Below, one piece after another: positions 5,434 to 6,117 of a DNA stretch of 6,117 nucleotides (positions within the stretch are counted from its first letter, which is position 1; each line of letters starts with the position of its first letter). The notes beneath the pieces were generated by a model. It did not search any database and was not told the DNA's origin. It worked only from the letters and a program-made list of their open reading frames with translations. The position numbers were made by a program, and so were the translations under genes. Source of the stretch: Pseudomonadota bacterium. GTDB lineage: Bacteria > Pseudomonadota > Alphaproteobacteria > Rhizobiales > Rhizobiaceae. The stretch lies in contig JAEXMK010000084.1 in the NCBI GenBank assembly GCA_023444445.1, positions 1-6,117 on the forward strand, written 5' to 3'.

Positions 5434-6117
5434 TTATTCGGCAGCGTTCTCAAGCGTCGCTGGCGCATCTTCACCGGCCGGCGCATCTTCGCCTTCGGCA
5501 CCTTCCGCAGCGGCGGCGCGGCGCGGGCGGCGCGGACGCGGACCCGTTGCACGGCGCGTCTTCGGAGCACGTTCAGCCGCCGGAGCTTCCGCCTGTTGCT
5601 GCTCTTCCTCAACGGCCACTTCCATGGGCGTGCCTTCGATGACGGGTTGCGGCGCCTGGCTGGCATCGTAGACCGGCGGCTGCTGTTCAGCGGCCACCTG
5701 CGGCTGACGCGGCTGACGCTCCTGCCGTTCGCGGCGATCGGGACGCTCACGACGCTCCTGGCGCGGTTCATTCCGCTCGGTACGCTCCTGGCGTTCCGGT
5801 TGCTGCGCGCGCTCGGCCTGTTCGGCCTGCTGCGGTGCAACGACGTTATCGTCGCCGTCGTTCATATCCATCTCGTCGCCATCCGCGGCATTGTATTCGC
5901 CGCGGTCGTCGCGCTGGAAGCGTTCCTGCATCTGGGCCTGAGCCGAAGCAATGATGCGGTTGTAATGTTCAGCGTGCTGCAGATAGTTCTCAGCGATCAC
6001 GCGGTCGCCGGAACTCTGGGCGTCGCGCGCCAGAGCCGCGTATTTTTCCGCTATGTGCTGGGCTGTGCCACGGATTTTAACATCGGGGCCGGAACTGTCA
6101 TAAGTCCTGGTGAGCGG
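5434..6117 (-). CDS. DUF4167 protein with long charged disordered tail (5' end outside window)
   Basis: The reading frame is open to the right edge, leaving 227 C-terminal residues and a TAA at 5436-5434. In visible numbering, residues about 12-68 are the conserved DUF4167 core, with RGTAQHIAEKYAALARD at 16-32 and ENYLQHAEHYNRII at 43-56, likely two or more helices. An acidic patch (79-91) follows, then a Gln/Glu/Arg-rich stretch (about 96-145) built on repeated QER units, an Ala/Glu/Pro-rich stretch, a basic patch with RPRRPRR (183-200) and an acidic Ala-rich end. The tail should be disordered. Its charge blocks might bind nucleic acid or partners, but the function is unknown. A GTG at 6000 is inside the conserved core (Val 40) and is not the start. 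From memory, relatives begin with a Gly/Arg/Asn-rich segment and sit next to prfA and prmC, which I expect just right of the window. Confidence 0.9.
   Translation of the reverse strand, partial: PLTRTYDSSGPDVKIRGTAQHIAEKYAALARDAQSSGDRVIAENYLQHAEHYNRIIASAQAQMQERFQRDDRGEYNAADGDEMDMNDGDDNVVAPQQAEQAERAQQPERQERTERNEPRQERRERPDRRERQERQPRQPQVAAEQQPPVYDASQAPQPVIEGTPMEVAVEEEQQQAEAPAAERAPKTRRATGPRPRRPRRAAAAEGAEGEDAPAGEDAPATLENAAE
5711..5800 (-). repeat. Imperfect QER-encoding repeats inside the DUF4167 gene
   Basis: The decamer GACGCTCCTG occurs at 5715-5724 and 5751-5760, and with one change (TACGCTCCTG) at 5781-5790, on the plus strand. On the coding strand each copy reads CAGGAGCGT or close to it, encoding Gln-Glu-Arg. 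Spacings of 36 and 30 bases keep the reading frame. The region encodes the Gln/Glu/Arg-rich tail segment and probably grew and shrinks by in-frame slippage or unequal exchange. Confidence 0.6.

Noticed and set aside
5434..6000. DUF4167 gene starting at GTG 6000
   Set aside because: The frame continues without a stop to the right edge and the conserved domain begins upstream of this codon, so GTG 6000 is an internal valine.

Overview
The window looks like ordinary chromosomal core sequence from an alphaproteobacterium of the order Hyphomicrobiales (Rhizobiales), most likely the Agrobacterium/Rhizobium group. This rests on the GC-rich, G/C-ending codon use, on the DUF4167 protein (a family I know from alphaproteobacteria), and on the N-terminal sequence of the M23 peptidase and the 874-residue ClpB, which resemble rhizobial proteins I remember. 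No database search was possible. I see no mobile element, tRNA, rRNA, CRISPR array or attachment site.

Layout, left to right. Positions 1-39 are probably the last 12 codons of an unidentified plus-strand gene. Positions 40-397 hold no convincing full gene: an A/C-rich, G-poor stretch is followed by a possible CtrA half-match. A strong Shine-Dalgarno at 389-394 serves an 8-codon mini-ORF (398-424) whose TGA overlaps the ATG of the next gene. Positions 421-2367 encode a membrane-anchored M23 (LytM/MepM-like) peptidoglycan hydrolase with all zinc and catalytic residues present. It converges on clpB (2442-5066, minus strand), and the two share a compact bidirectional terminator at 2411-2443. The 367-bp gap upstream of clpB contains the clpB ribosome binding site, two candidate heat-shock (RpoH-type) promoters, a short palindrome, and the terminator of the next gene. 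Positions 5434-6117 hold the C-terminal 227 residues of a minus-strand DUF4167 protein that runs off the right edge.

How the genes relate. The M23 enzyme should cut peptidoglycan cross-links in the periplasm during growth or division. ClpB should rescue aggregated proteins in the cytoplasm together with DnaK. The DUF4167 protein has no known function and looks like a small conserved helical domain with a long disordered, charged tail. The terminators suggest three separate transcription units rather than one operon. I found no clear evidence of a new multi-gene system. The points most worth a second look are the coupled mini-ORF leader of the M23 gene, the paired heat-shock promoter candidates of clpB, and the repeat-built tail of the DUF4167 protein.
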